This document shows, in pieces, positions 8,527-16,638 of a DNA stretch of 37,719 nt; the first letter of the stretch is position 1; every line of letters begins with the position of its first letter. The translations under genes were made by a program, and so were the position numbers. Location of the stretch: IMG/VR virus record IMGVR_UViG_3300036978_000587, positions 1 through 37,719 of that record; one strand, 5' to 3'. This DNA comes from a virus. Under the pieces are notes generated by a model. It saw only the letters and a list, made by a program, of their open reading frames with translations. It searched no databases and was not told where the DNA came from.

Positions 8527-10173
8527 CTATTTGGCGGTCAGCAGGTCGGGAAGATCGTCAGTGTTGGCGGCGATCTTGTCGAGAGCGGCTTGTTTTAGGC
8601 GGTTTACTTCGTCAAGTTTACGTTGCGATTCCTGGACCTTTGCGTCCTGTGCATCGCGTTTTTTTTGTGCATCAGCCTGGGCTTCTTTCCATTCTTTGCG
8701 CTGTTTCATGAAGTCGGAGTCGGTGCGGTTAAGTTGGCCACCTTTTTCAACCACGTTTTTCAGCCGTTGCTCGCGACGCTCTTGGGCCATGGACAGTGCG
8801 TGCGGATCAATGGCGGCTTGCTCGGCGGCGGAGAGCTTTTTGCCTTCCAGCACCTTGTTTGCGAGTCGGGACATGGCTTTGTCGGAAAAGCCTTGGGCGT
8901 CTTTCAAGTCAAAGCCGCGACCGACTTCGTTGCGAGCCTTCATGGCATCCATAGCCTGGCGCTCGCGCGCTTGCCCGGCATCCAAGGCCAGACTGGGTGC
9001 ATGGCCAGCGCGATTCTCCACGCCGATCCGGGCGAGCGCCGCCTGATAAGCCTTGCCTTTGCCGGCATCAGCCATTTCTCCGGCCGTGGCGCGCAATTCG
9101 GGGTGTTTGGATGCGAAACGGTCGAAACCACCAGGTGCCTGCAGGTCCTGGAGTTCTTTGTCCATGAGGCCAAACATCTCGTGACCTTGCTTGGCCTTAG
9201 TTTGCAAATTGCGCAGTTCCTCAATTTTGCCGACGGCGCGGTTTTGCTTTTGCTGCGCTTCCTCCAAATAGGATGCCTTTTTGGCCTTGGAAACTTCTTC
9301 CGCGTCCACATCAGCCTTGGTGCGCAGAAGGGGGTCGCGGGGGATAAGTGCTTTGTCCACGGCGGCGGCCAAACCTTCACCGCCTGCCAAACGGCCAAGT
9401 AAACCGGCGGCTTCTTTAATTGCATTGATAACAGGCATCAAACCTTTAGTCATCCAAAGTCCGAAGGTTTCCAAGATTTCATTGGCTTCGTTTTTGAGTT
9501 GCGTCATACCACCTGCACCACTATTCGCTAAATCTGCTATTCCACCTTTGTATCTCGCGAGCGCCGCCTCGATGACATTCCACATCTCGGCGGTGCTGGC
9601 ACCTTGGCGTTCGAGGTCTTTTAATTGCTTGATGGCGTCTGGTCCAAGCACGCCGAGTTGCTGCAACTGCATCATGGCGCGATCTATGGGCATTCCTTGC
9701 GCGAGTAGCCCAAAAGCTCTACCAACCGCAAAGCTCACAGCATCCATGGTGTTGCCTGTGGCGGCGGCCACATCGCCAAGCATATTTAATGCGGCTTTAC
9801 CACTGAGCGCGCCTTCCGTAAGACGCTCCAGATTCATGGATGCTTTGCCAACATCCGCCATACCAAACTGCCCTTTACCTTCCTCGTTTTTCCATGATGA
9901 AAGCTCGCGCATGCGTTTGGCGGCTGCTTCTGTACTGCCGAGCAGGGTTTTGAGTTGTGCTTGTACACTTTGAAATTCAAAAGCTTCTGCAAACGCCTTT
10001 TGGATAAGAGCAGCCGCTCCGGTAATGACGCCGAAGCCAACGGCTACCTTTCCAACCGCGCTCAGGAAGCCGGATGCCAGGTTCTTGCCCATGCCTGAAA
10101 TGGTAGCTTGGGCGGAGGAAAGGCCTCGTCCAGTCTCGTCTTTGGCGCGGATGATGTATTCAAGGATGTTCAT
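8527..10173 (-). CDS. Tail tape-measure protein (548 aa)
   Basis: The N-terminus (MNILEYIIRAKDETGRGLS) with repeated SSAQATISGMGK is typical of tape-measure openings. A hydrophobic Gly/Ala segment follows at about 35-62 (FLSAVGKVAVGFGVITGAAALI). Then come long helical stretches, a second hydrophobic part (GLMPVINAIKEAAGLLG) and a Lys/Glu/Gln-rich coiled C-terminal half. The ATG overlaps the TGA of the upstream gene as ATGA, the usual tail-chaperone/tape-measure junction. From the usual 1.5 angstrom per residue rule, 548 aa implies a tail of roughly 80 nm. No lysozyme domain is visible. Confidence 0.9.
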   Translation of the reverse strand: MNILEYIIRAKDETGRGLSSAQATISGMGKNLASGFLSAVGKVAVGFGVITGAAALIQKAFAEAFEFQSVQAQLKTLLGSTEAAAKRMRELSSWKNEEGKGQFGMADVGKASMNLERLTEGALSGKAALNMLGDVAAATGNTMDAVSFAVGRAFGLLAQGMPIDRAMMQLQQLGVLGPDAIKQLKDLERQGASTAEMWNVIEAALARYKGGIADLANSGAGGMTQLKNEANEILETFGLWMTKGLMPVINAIKEAAGLLGRLAGGEGLAAAVDKALIPRDPLLRTKADVDAEEVSKAKKASYLEEAQQKQNRAVGKIEELRNLQTKAKQGHEMFGLMDKELQDLQAPGGFDRFASKHPELRATAGEMADAGKGKAYQAALARIGVENRAGHAPSLALDAGQARERQAMDAMKARNEVGRGFDLKDAQGFSDKAMSRLANKVLEGKKLSAAEQAAIDPHALSMAQERREQRLKNVVEKGGQLNRTDSDFMKQRKEWKEAQADAQKKRDAQDAKVQESQRKLDEVNRLKQAALDKIAANTDDLPDLLTAK

Positions 10174-10991
10174 GGCGTGGGGGCTGATTTGCTGGCGCTC
10201 GCGGACGCGGATGGGGTGGCGCGAGTTTTAATGATGGCGGTGATTTCGTTGCGCAAAGCGATAATGGCCTTGGTTTGCGCGGTGTTGTCAGGCTCAGATC
10301 CAAGCTGCGTGCGAGCCATATCGATGCGCTTGGCGCGGATCCAGGCGCGCAGGACGATCTGGCGGCTTTCATGGAGCCAATAGTCGGGAGCTGTGCCGGT
10401 CGAGAGGCTCAGATCGTGGGCGATCGCTTCCCAATCCACAGGCGTGTTGCGGGCTGGCAATTGCTTGTCGCAGAACGGGCGCAAGATCTCTTCGAGTTTT
10501 GGCAAGGTTCCGCCGCAAAGATCAATCAAGCGGCGAGACAACATGACGATTTCGTCAGCGCGGTCGTCGGATTCGTCCGCGAGCGACTCCAGGATGGCAG
10601 CGTCGAGTTGGGCGCGGTTGACGGTGAGCGTGCGATACCATGCCTTGACGGCGGCTTGGGCAGTGTCGCGTAAGAGCGGCAGTGCGCCCGGCGTGCGGCC
10701 ATGCGCCATGGCAAACGCCAGGCTGGCAGTGAGCCAGGTGTCATTGCCTACCCACCAATTGCATGCCAATTCTTTCCACCACAGGCTTCCCGTGATCGTC
10801 AGCCGAAACAGCACGGCATTGCCACACTTGACGGGGCAGCCAAGCAGCGCCAGGCGTTCGCCGGGTTCGGGATCTTCGACGCGGGCGCCCAGTTCGTGCA
10901 GGCGGACAATCTCGTCGGGCGTCGGCTCGATCGAGTGTTCGCCACGAAGTTCCGCGATGGCGGCAAGAGCGGTTTGGCAAATACCGGGCAT
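10170..10991 (-). CDS. Probable tail assembly chaperone-position protein (273 aa)
   Basis: A perfect AAGGAG lies 4 nt before ATG 10991 and directly abuts the 8-copy heptamer repeat. The protein is mostly helical, has Trp-rich patches (GSLWWKELACNWWVGN) and ends in a low-complexity Ala/Ser/Lys tail. Its place between tube and tape measure, overlapping the latter by ATGA, matches tail assembly chaperones. No slippery frameshift was searched for exhaustively. The function is inferred from synteny alone. Confidence 0.7.
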   Translation of the reverse strand: MPGICQTALAAIAELRGEHSIEPTPDEIVRLHELGARVEDPEPGERLALLGCPVKCGNAVLFRLTITGSLWWKELACNWWVGNDTWLTASLAFAMAHGRTPGALPLLRDTAQAAVKAWYRTLTVNRAQLDAAILESLADESDDRADEIVMLSRRLIDLCGGTLPKLEEILRPFCDKQLPARNTPVDWEAIAHDLSLSTGTAPDYWLHESRQIVLRAWIRAKRIDMARTQLGSEPDNTAQTKAIIALRNEITAIIKTRATPSASASASKSAPTP

Positions 10992-11001
10992 CGGACTCCT
11001 T

Positions 11002-11057
11002 ATTGAAGATTGAAGATTGAAGATTGAAGATTGAAGATTGAAGATTGAAGATTGAAG
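11002..11057. repeat. Eight perfect tandem copies of ATTGAAG
   Basis: The 7-bp unit is repeated eight times without change and borders the Shine-Dalgarno of the gene at 10170..10991. On the mRNA the tract reads CTTCAAT repeated. Such a heptamer array is prone to slippage and does not alter reading frames here because it is intergenic. Confidence 0.98.
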
Positions 11058-11084
11058 ATTGGAAGAACGGAAAACAAACGCGGG

Positions 11085-11789
11085 CTATACGGTGCGGGCG
11101 ATGTGGTGCTCCAGGGAGATGGTTTGAGTATCGGCGGCGGTGTTGGCTTTGGCGGTGCCGTCGGAGAGTTTGGCCCAGGTGGCCCCGACAGTGACGCTGG
11201 CGGGAATGCCAGTAAGGCCGATGTCGAGCTTTTCGACGCCGTCGCGGTTTTCGCCAGCCAGGTGGTCGCCAGTTTCGCCGTCTTCGTCGAGGTGCGTGCA
11301 GGAGAGCGAGTACTTCATGCTCTTGATGCCGATGGTGGAGTCGTCGGTGCCGAGCTTGAAAATGTCGGCAGGTGTGGGCGTGGCGGTGTCGGTGAGCGCA
11401 CGCGGGATGCCAAACTGAGCAGGCAGTTTGACTGTGGCGGTAAACTCGTTTTCAGCGGTGTGGGCCTTGACGGCGTGGTTGTGGCAGGTGATGGTGATCT
11501 TGGGCCATGATGTCGGGGAGTACTCGATTTCGACAGAATCTATGTGCAGGCTTGCCACCACGTCGCCAACCAATGGCGGAGTGATGTAACCAGAGGCGGC
11601 TTGATGCTCGTAAACAATCGTGCGCTTGGTATCGGTGCCGTATGTAACGTTGATGCCTTCGTCGCCGTTGGCCTTAAGACCTTGGGCGCGTTTCAGCGTG
11701 GTGACGGGCATGTCGGACTGCGGAATGAATGATCCGCCGAGTGAAAGCACGTCGGTGGGGGAGAAGAAACCGAGGTTTGTGTCTGCCAT
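11085..11789 (-). CDS. Probable major tail tube protein (234 aa)
   Basis: It starts with AAGGAG 8 nt upstream. The protein is beta-rich, starting MADTNLGFFSPTDVLSLGGS, with conserved-looking tube features: an acidic DSVEIEYSPTSWPKITITCHNH stretch and repeated Thr/Val strands. No sheath gene sits beside it. It follows the gene at 11835 (tail completion position) and precedes the chaperone and tape measure, the usual place for a siphoviral tube protein. The call rests on position and secondary-structure impression, not on a recognised motif. Confidence 0.65.
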   Translation of the reverse strand: MADTNLGFFSPTDVLSLGGSFIPQSDMPVTTLKRAQGLKANGDEGINVTYGTDTKRTIVYEHQAASGYITPPLVGDVVASLHIDSVEIEYSPTSWPKITITCHNHAVKAHTAENEFTATVKLPAQFGIPRALTDTATPTPADIFKLGTDDSTIGIKSMKYSLSCTHLDEDGETGDHLAGENRDGVEKLDIGLTGIPASVTVGATWAKLSDGTAKANTAADTQTISLEHHIARTV

Positions 11790-11834
11790 GGTGAACTCCT
11801 TGTGTGGTCAGGGGGATTGGGAAAACTAACGCTT

Positions 11835-12323
11835 TTATACGGGCTGTGCTGTGGTGAGAACGGTGCCGACAAGGTTGAAGGTGAGGCGAAAAGCGGCGAG
11901 GCGCAGGCCGTTGGGTATCTCGAACGGTTCGTCGCCCTGGTAGAGAAAACGCGGCGTGGTGGTGCCTTGCGATGTGTTGGTCAGGTTGATCTCGGCAACT
12001 TTCTGCGTGAGGGTATCGAGCAGATCGGTGAGTGCCTCGCGGTCGCCAATAGACTGGTAGACGGCGGCGCCGGTGTTGGCGTCGAGGCCCATGCCGTTGC
12101 CAAGGACGATCTCGAAGCGCATTTGCGCCAGGGGGTTGCCTTGGGGAGAGTCGAGCAACGCGCGGCCGCCGTAGCCGATCACGCAGATCAGGCCGTGGGG
12201 TCCGGAGGCGATCAGCTCGTAAGCGTGCCAGGGATCTTTGGCAATGGTGCAGACGCCGCCGTTTTCAGTGATCCAGGGTTCGATGGTTTCGCGCAGGACG
12301 GCGATGATGTCGGAAAGTTTCAT
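11835..12323 (-). CDS. Head-tail joining / tail terminator-position protein (162 aa)
   Basis: The start is taken at MKLSDIIAVLRETIEPW (12323), with GGAG upstream; a slightly longer frame exists. The protein is mixed alpha/beta with an N-terminal helix, then ICVIGYGGRALLDS and a C-terminal strand pair (GLRLAAFRLTFNLVGTVL). Genes here, right after the gp36-like adaptor and before the tube, usually encode the tail terminator or Mu gp37-like protein. It is not identified by motif. Confidence 0.65.
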   Translation of the reverse strand: MKLSDIIAVLRETIEPWITENGGVCTIAKDPWHAYELIASGPHGLICVIGYGGRALLDSPQGNPLAQMRFEIVLGNGMGLDANTGAAVYQSIGDREALTDLLDTLTQKVAEINLTNTSQGTTTPRFLYQGDEPFEIPNGLRLAAFRLTFNLVGTVLTTAQPV

Positions 12324-12384
12324 GGGGGTCTCCAAAGTCAATGGTCAATGGTCATTGGTCATTGGGGGGAGGCGGGGAAGTAAA

Positions 12385-12840
12385 TCAGTTTAAGAGTCGC
12401 GGTGAGGCGGTCACGTCGGGGTCGGTCTCGTCGCTGCTGCAGGGGACCAGTCGGGAAGCTTCGGCAATGATGACGCCAGGGGCGTGGGCTTTAGGCGTGT
12501 CGGATGTGAGCGGGTCGAGGCCGCGGCCAATGCGGTCGAGCTTGAGGCGGATGGCAGAGGCCAGGGCGGAGAATGGATTGGCATCGGAAGCGACGCCACG
12601 GCGGTGGTAGAGGGCCTCGGCGCGCAGAATAAGTGCGGCTGAGAAAACTACAGACGGGATCGTGCCAGTGAAGGGGACGCTGTAGCGCTGCCCCAGGAAG
12701 CCGTCTATCTCGCCATCTACGGACGTTTCCCAGGCCGCCTGCACGTCGGCGTCAATCTGGCCGTCGCGGTTATCGTCGAGCGCCTGGAGGACAATGGCGT
12801 GCGGTACGCGGGCCTCGACTTGTGTGATGGTGCAATACAT
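12385..12840 (-). CDS. gp36-like head completion protein (DUF1320 family, 151 aa)
   Basis: MYCTITQVEARVPHAIVLQ, with its Asp-rich DDNRDGQIDADV and a helical C-terminal part (SAALILRAEALYHRRG), matches the DUF1320 family of Mu gp36. That family connects capsid and tail in Mu-like phages. It sits just after the major capsid gene, as in Mu. There is no Shine-Dalgarno before the ATG; the 40 nt upstream are a TTCCGTC-type simple repeat. Translation may depend on that A/U-rich unstructured tract. Confidence 0.8.
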   Translation of the reverse strand: MYCTITQVEARVPHAIVLQALDDNRDGQIDADVQAAWETSVDGEIDGFLGQRYSVPFTGTIPSVVFSAALILRAEALYHRRGVASDANPFSALASAIRLKLDRIGRGLDPLTSDTPKAHAPGVIIAEASRLVPCSSDETDPDVTASPRLLN

Positions 12841-12945
12841 GACTGACGGAAGAACGGAAAGACGGAAGAGAACTGGGGAAGATGGCCGACGGAATGGAAA
12901 ACGAAACAAAACCATTCCGCCGGCCGGGGGGGTGCGGGAGACAGA

Positions 12946-13836
12946 TCAACCAGCGGAAACGATGCCGGCGTAGATCAGGTGGGGCATGGTGGGGGCTGCG
13001 GCGGCCCGTCCGGTGGACAGGACGTCAAAGTACCCGGTGCGCTCAACTTGCTCGACGCGGGCGTCCATGAAGGGCGAGGCCTCTTCGCGGATCTGGCGGC
13101 AGATCGCCTTGATGGGCTTGGATCGGTCCACCAAGAACCAGTAGTTGGCGTAGTCTCCAGCCAACTCGCCGACCTCAACCGGGATGACCTTCTTGTAGTT
13201 GGGGTTGGCGGAGAACTGAGCGTCGGTATACTGGCTGTCGATCAGCGAGGCCACGGTGCTGCGCAGAGCCGCGCCATGTATTAGGTGCGTCCAGCGCGGG
13301 CGAATCTGCGTGCCGTCGGCGAACTTCCAGGCGCCGGTGGTCGTATAGGCCGTGTTGAACACAGCGGCCGTCAGGGCCGTGGTGACCAGATTGCCGACGG
13401 TGTTCTTGCCGTACTTGTGGTCCGTGGCGAAGATTAATTTGCCATCGAAGCACTTCGGGTTGCCCGTGAGGATTTCGATCACAAGCTGATACTTCATCTC
13501 CTGCCAGCTCAGGCCGGACATGCGCACCGTGTCGCCGAAGGCGCCGAAGGTGTCGTCCTTGATCGCATTGCGGGGCAGGCGATCTGTCTTTTCAAACGTC
13601 CTGTGGTCTACCTGGTACTTGTTGAGCAGCACGTCGTTGAAGACGCGGTCGCCGACCCACTCGCGGAATCCGGCGGCGTTCTGTGCCCAGAAGTACATAT
13701 TGGACGCGCCAGCGCCGGGGACATCCCAGAACAGGATGTCGGCCAGGTCTACAGGCGGTGTCCATTGCATGCCCTGCTTCCAGCTTGCGCTGAGGTTGCG
13801 GGCGAGTTCGGCGAGGGTGGCATTGGTGAGTTCCAT
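12946..13836 (-). CDS. T: Major capsid protein, Mu gpT family (296 aa)
   Basis: The start at MELTNATLAELARNLSASWK is chosen because a GGAG lies 7 nt upstream. The longer frame reads through a spacer of TTGGTTCT repeats. Family hallmarks are present: an N-terminal helix followed by WKQGMQW, a central DRLPRNAIKDDTFGAFGD region, DHKYGKNTVGNL, and a C-terminal strand pair ending in the VERTGYFDVLSTGRAAA motif. Mu gpT is the main head subunit. It is encoded downstream of the I/Z protease-scaffold gene, with one decoration-like gene between, as expected for capsid genes. Confidence 0.9.
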   Translation of the reverse strand: MELTNATLAELARNLSASWKQGMQWTPPVDLADILFWDVPGAGASNMYFWAQNAAGFREWVGDRVFNDVLLNKYQVDHRTFEKTDRLPRNAIKDDTFGAFGDTVRMSGLSWQEMKYQLVIEILTGNPKCFDGKLIFATDHKYGKNTVGNLVTTALTAAVFNTAYTTTGAWKFADGTQIRPRWTHLIHGAALRSTVASLIDSQYTDAQFSANPNYKKVIPVEVGELAGDYANYWFLVDRSKPIKAICRQIREEASPFMDARVEQVERTGYFDVLSTGRAAAAPTMPHLIYAGIVSAG

Positions 13837-13937
13837 GTGAGGCTCCAGGGGTGTGAGGTTTGGAAAGTTCTTGGTGCTTGGTTCTTGGTTCTTGGTTGCA
13901 AAAATGGCGCGTGGGGTTCCTACCACGCGCCTGGTGG

Positions 13938-14777
13938 TTACGGTGTGCGCGTGATGGCGGTGATGATGCCGCCGGTTACCACGATGATGTTGGTCGTGGT
14001 CAGCGAGTTGGTATAGGTGGCGGAGACGCCTGTGCCTGAGCCGCAGAGGTAACCGCTGGCCTTGCCAGTGCCGGTGACTACCAGCGTGCCGGCGACAGTC
14101 GCGTTGTTCGTGACTGCGACAGTCGTACCGCCCAGCGTAGTTGTGCCGGTGGTCGTGAGTGCGCCGGCAGTCGTGGTGCCGGTAACGCCGAGCGTTCCAG
14201 CGACCGTGCTATTGCCGGTGGCGTCGAACGTGCCGCCGACGCTGGCATTGCCGCTGACCGCGAGCGTGGACAGTGATCCCGCAAGCACCTTGCTCAAGCT
14301 CGTGGTGTCTACCCAGACGCCATCAGAGTCTACTTCGACGATGATCCCCACAGGGATGTCGTATGTGGCGCTGGCGGCCTTCTGGACGGTGTGGTCGTCT
14401 TCGATGTAGCAGACCTGTCCGACGTCGGCAGCGGTATAGCTGTCGCCGTTATCCCAGCGGAACACGCCGCGTGTGGCCGGAACTTTGCGCGTGGCGCTGT
14501 ATTTGCTGGCGTCAACGCCGCCGTTGTCCGACGTCTGGCGGACGCAGCCCACCACCATCATACTTGCGGTGGAGTCCGTGGCCGGGACAATCTTGCCGGT
14601 GGCCGTGCTGATCGCGGCGATGGCGCCGCCGTACACCACGTTGGACGCCTGCAGGTAGCCAGTGGCTACGCCAGCGCGAAACGGAGTGCTGACCGCTTCC
14701 GTGAGGGCAGCGGCGTGGATGTAGATGGCCGCGAGCGTGCAGACGGCCAGGAGGGTCATGAGTTTGCGAAGGTTCAC
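13938..14777 (-). CDS. Capsid decoration-like protein with signal peptide and beta-repeat tail (279 aa)
   Basis: A GTG start at 14777 has AAGGA 9 nt upstream. Residues 1-23 are a Sec-like signal (MTLLAVCTLAAIYIHAAA). Residues about 24-160 resemble capsid decoration/cement proteins (VVYGGAIAAISTATGKIVPA, YIEDDHTVQKAA, VGIIVEVDSDGVWVDT) and lie at the decoration position between protease and capsid genes. Residues 165-250 are a Thr/Gly repeat (AGTLGVTGTTTAGALTTTG) typical of beta-helical spikes. This looks like a cement protein fused to a spike. The signal peptide is unexplained for a head protein. Confidence 0.75.
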   Translation of the reverse strand: MNLRKLMTLLAVCTLAAIYIHAAALTEAVSTPFRAGVATGYLQASNVVYGGAIAAISTATGKIVPATDSTASMMVVGCVRQTSDNGGVDASKYSATRKVPATRGVFRWDNGDSYTAADVGQVCYIEDDHTVQKAASATYDIPVGIIVEVDSDGVWVDTTSLSKVLAGSLSTLAVSGNASVGGTFDATGNSTVAGTLGVTGTTTAGALTTTGTTTLGGTTVAVTNNATVAGTLVVTGTGKASGYLCGSGTGVSATYTNSLTTTNIIVVTGGIITAITRTP

Positions 14778-14860
14778 TGTGAGTTTCCTTGTGTGTGAGT
14801 GTGTGGGTTGGTTTGTGGGTGGGTTGGTTGGTGAGTGAGTGCGTGAGTGAGTTAGTGGGC

Positions 14861-15394
14861 TTACACGCCGAGCTTAGTCAGATCCTCCGGCTTGCGGCCG
14901 AACATGGCAGCGACTTTGGCAGTGATGCCCGGATCGCCGGCGGCGGCGCGGTTGTCGGCGCTGAACGCCTCGACGTTGTGCGTGCGCTGTTCGAGCGGCA
15001 CTGTGGCAGGTGTGTTCTTGGCGACTTCGCGCAGCGTGGCGAGGTCCACAGACTTGATCGCTTCGGCGCTAAACGGCAGCACCTTGCCTTCGCGAGCAGC
15101 CTGTGCGATCACGTCGGCGCGTTCCTGCGCGACGCGTTCGGCGCTGAACGTGACGATTACGCCTTCGGCCTTTTCCAGGCGCTTGGCAATCTCTTCGATG
15201 CCAGACTTGTGCGCGTCGCCCGTGGCGCTGAAGGTGACAATCTTTGACTGGAGATCTTTGATTTCCGCCGACATGGCGGAGATGCTGCCGGCGCTGGCCA
15301 GCAACGTGCCGATGTTTTTGGCCGCGCCGAGCATCTGATCATCCGAGGCGGTATCGCCCAAGCCGAGTAGCGCGAGCAGTACTTTGTGTTCCAT
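14861..15394 (-). CDS. Z: Scaffold protein from an in-frame internal start within the protease gene (177 aa)
   Basis: ATG at 15394 (codon 179 of the protease gene) has a strong AAGGA about 9 nt upstream, in frame. The product starts MEHKVLLALLGLGDTAS and is helical, Ala/Glu/Lys-rich. It corresponds to the Mu gpZ scaffold nested in I and to lambda Nu3 in C. Both products share one stop. The strong internal ribosome-binding site is seen directly; the scaffold role is known for the family. Confidence 0.8.
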   Translation of the reverse strand: MEHKVLLALLGLGDTASDDQMLGAAKNIGTLLASAGSISAMSAEIKDLQSKIVTFSATGDAHKSGIEEIAKRLEKAEGVIVTFSAERVAQERADVIAQAAREGKVLPFSAEAIKSVDLATLREVAKNTPATVPLEQRTHNVEAFSADNRAAAGDPGITAKVAAMFGRKPEDLTKLGV

Positions 15395-15928
15395 GGTGAG
15401 ACTTCCTTGGTTGGTTGTGGATTCGTCGGCCTCGTCGGCAATATCAACGCTAAACGCTCGCAGACCCGCAATGGCTCCGGCGCGACAGAGCGCCGTGCTG
15501 TGCATCCCCTGCACGGTGCGCGTGCCAGGGATGAAGCAGATCGCGGGGCTGAGGTCGCAGAAGTTCGCGACGGATTTGATTCCGCCGGGTGTCCACTCCA
15601 GGGCGTCCAGATACAGGCCTTCGCCAGGCACCAGCGTCGGGACGCCAAAGGCCGCGACTTCGCGAGGCTCCGTGGTTTCCTTGTGCGCGGGTGTGCCGGC
15701 CACGGTGTTATGCTCGTAATCCAGCGCCACGCGATCCCAACCACGCGCTTTTTGCGTGGCGGAGAAAACGCGGACGGATGAATCGTCGAGCGTAACGGGG
15801 CCGTCAATGGCCTGACTGGTGCCCCAGGGGAGCACGAGTTTGCGGACCGGAAGCGGATCGCCGCTCAGCCGCGCGGGGATCCGCACGGAGAAGCAGTGAA
15901 CGTTGATTTTGCTGGCTGGTCCTTTCAT
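14861..15928 (-). CDS. I: Head maturation protease/scaffold, Mu gpI family (355 aa)
   Basis: The N-terminal half matches the Mu I protease family: WDRVALDYEHNTV, EVAAFGVPTLVPGEGLYLDALEWTPGG and a C-terminal ALCRAGAIAGLRAFS. The protease cleaves scaffold during head assembly. Residues 179-355 form the helical scaffold part, made separately from an internal start. The C-terminus (AAMFGRKPEDLTKLGV) repeats the end of the scaffold. It lies between G and the decoration gene. Confidence 0.9.
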   Translation of the reverse strand: MKGPASKINVHCFSVRIPARLSGDPLPVRKLVLPWGTSQAIDGPVTLDDSSVRVFSATQKARGWDRVALDYEHNTVAGTPAHKETTEPREVAAFGVPTLVPGEGLYLDALEWTPGGIKSVANFCDLSPAICFIPGTRTVQGMHSTALCRAGAIAGLRAFSVDIADEADESTTNQGSLTMEHKVLLALLGLGDTASDDQMLGAAKNIGTLLASAGSISAMSAEIKDLQSKIVTFSATGDAHKSGIEEIAKRLEKAEGVIVTFSAERVAQERADVIAQAAREGKVLPFSAEAIKSVDLATLREVAKNTPATVPLEQRTHNVEAFSADNRAAAGDPGITAKVAAMFGRKPEDLTKLGV

Positions 15929-15998
15929 GACGCCCCCAGCATCTCATGTGGACGGGAGACGCAACTGGACGGAAGAAAGGTCTGAAAGGCTGGATGCG

Positions 15999-16138
15999 CG
16001 ATTGAAGATTGAAGATGGAAAATTGAAGATTGGCGGATGAGAACGGATTGAAGATTGAAAATGGAAAATTGAAGATTGGAGGATAAGAACTGAAAACTAG
16101 AAGCTGAAAATTTTCAATTTACAATCTTCAATCTTCAT
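15999..16138. repeat. GAAGATT/ATTGAAGA tract with inverted copies between I and G
   Basis: Several ATTGAAGATTG units at 16001-16078 are followed by GAAAATTTTC and then two reversed units near 16123-16138. About 14 nt at 16001-16016 pair with 16123-16138, so the spacer could fold into a long imperfect hairpin. No gene is present. The 3' copy reaches the stop codon of G. Confidence 0.85.
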
Positions 16139-16638
16139 TTCTTAATCATCGCCGCCAGCGCGGCTTCGGCTGCTTGTTGCATGCGGCGGGCCGCGGCGGG
16201 CACAAGCGTGCCGGCAGAAGTGACGGGGAAGAATGGGCGCGGGGGCAGACCAGGATGCGTGACGCTCTTGACGGGATGCTTGCCGCCGGGCCAGGCGAGG
16301 GCCTTTTTGTTTTTCGGGGTGATCTCGTATGGGCCGCGCGTGCCGAGCTGGTGAAACGCTGCGTACGCGCGATCTGTGCCGATAGTGACGCTGGTGTCCG
16401 CGAAGTTCACCACGCGGATGCTACGCCGCAAAAGCCCTTTGAGCACAAGCATGCGGTGGCCGGTCTTGGTGGCCGCCCAGGGAGAGGGGCGCAGGGAGGC
16501 GTCGTCAAAGGCGTCTTTCGTGGCCGTGGCAAAGGCTGTGCCGAGGGCGCGCATGATCTTGGCCGGGCGCGCGCATGCGTGCTGCATGCGATTTAATTCT
16601 GGTGTGACGCCGTCGCGAACTGTGAGCTGGATTTGCAT
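16135..16638 (-). CDS. G: Virion morphogenesis protein, Mu gpG family (167 aa)
   Basis: The start at 16638 overlaps the F stop as TAATG. MQIQLTVRDGVTPELNRM, then a helical part, a tail-completion core (VLKGLLRRSIRV, AAFHQLGTRG) and a proline-rich PGLPPRPFFP motif are typical of the Mu G/P2 S-type phage virion morphogenesis family. Known roles are in head-tail joining. It follows F directly, as in Mu. Confidence 0.85.
   Translation of the reverse strand: MQIQLTVRDGVTPELNRMQHACARPAKIMRALGTAFATATKDAFDDASLRPSPWAATKTGHRMLVLKGLLRRSIRVVNFADTSVTIGTDRAYAAFHQLGTRGPYEITPKNKKALAWPGGKHPVKSVTHPGLPPRPFFPVTSAGTLVPAAARRMQQAAEAALAAMIKK

Noticed and set aside
11002-16138. CRISPR-like array from ATTGAAG repeats
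   Set aside because: Repeats are 7 bp with no spacers and no cas genes. They are simple tandem repeats.
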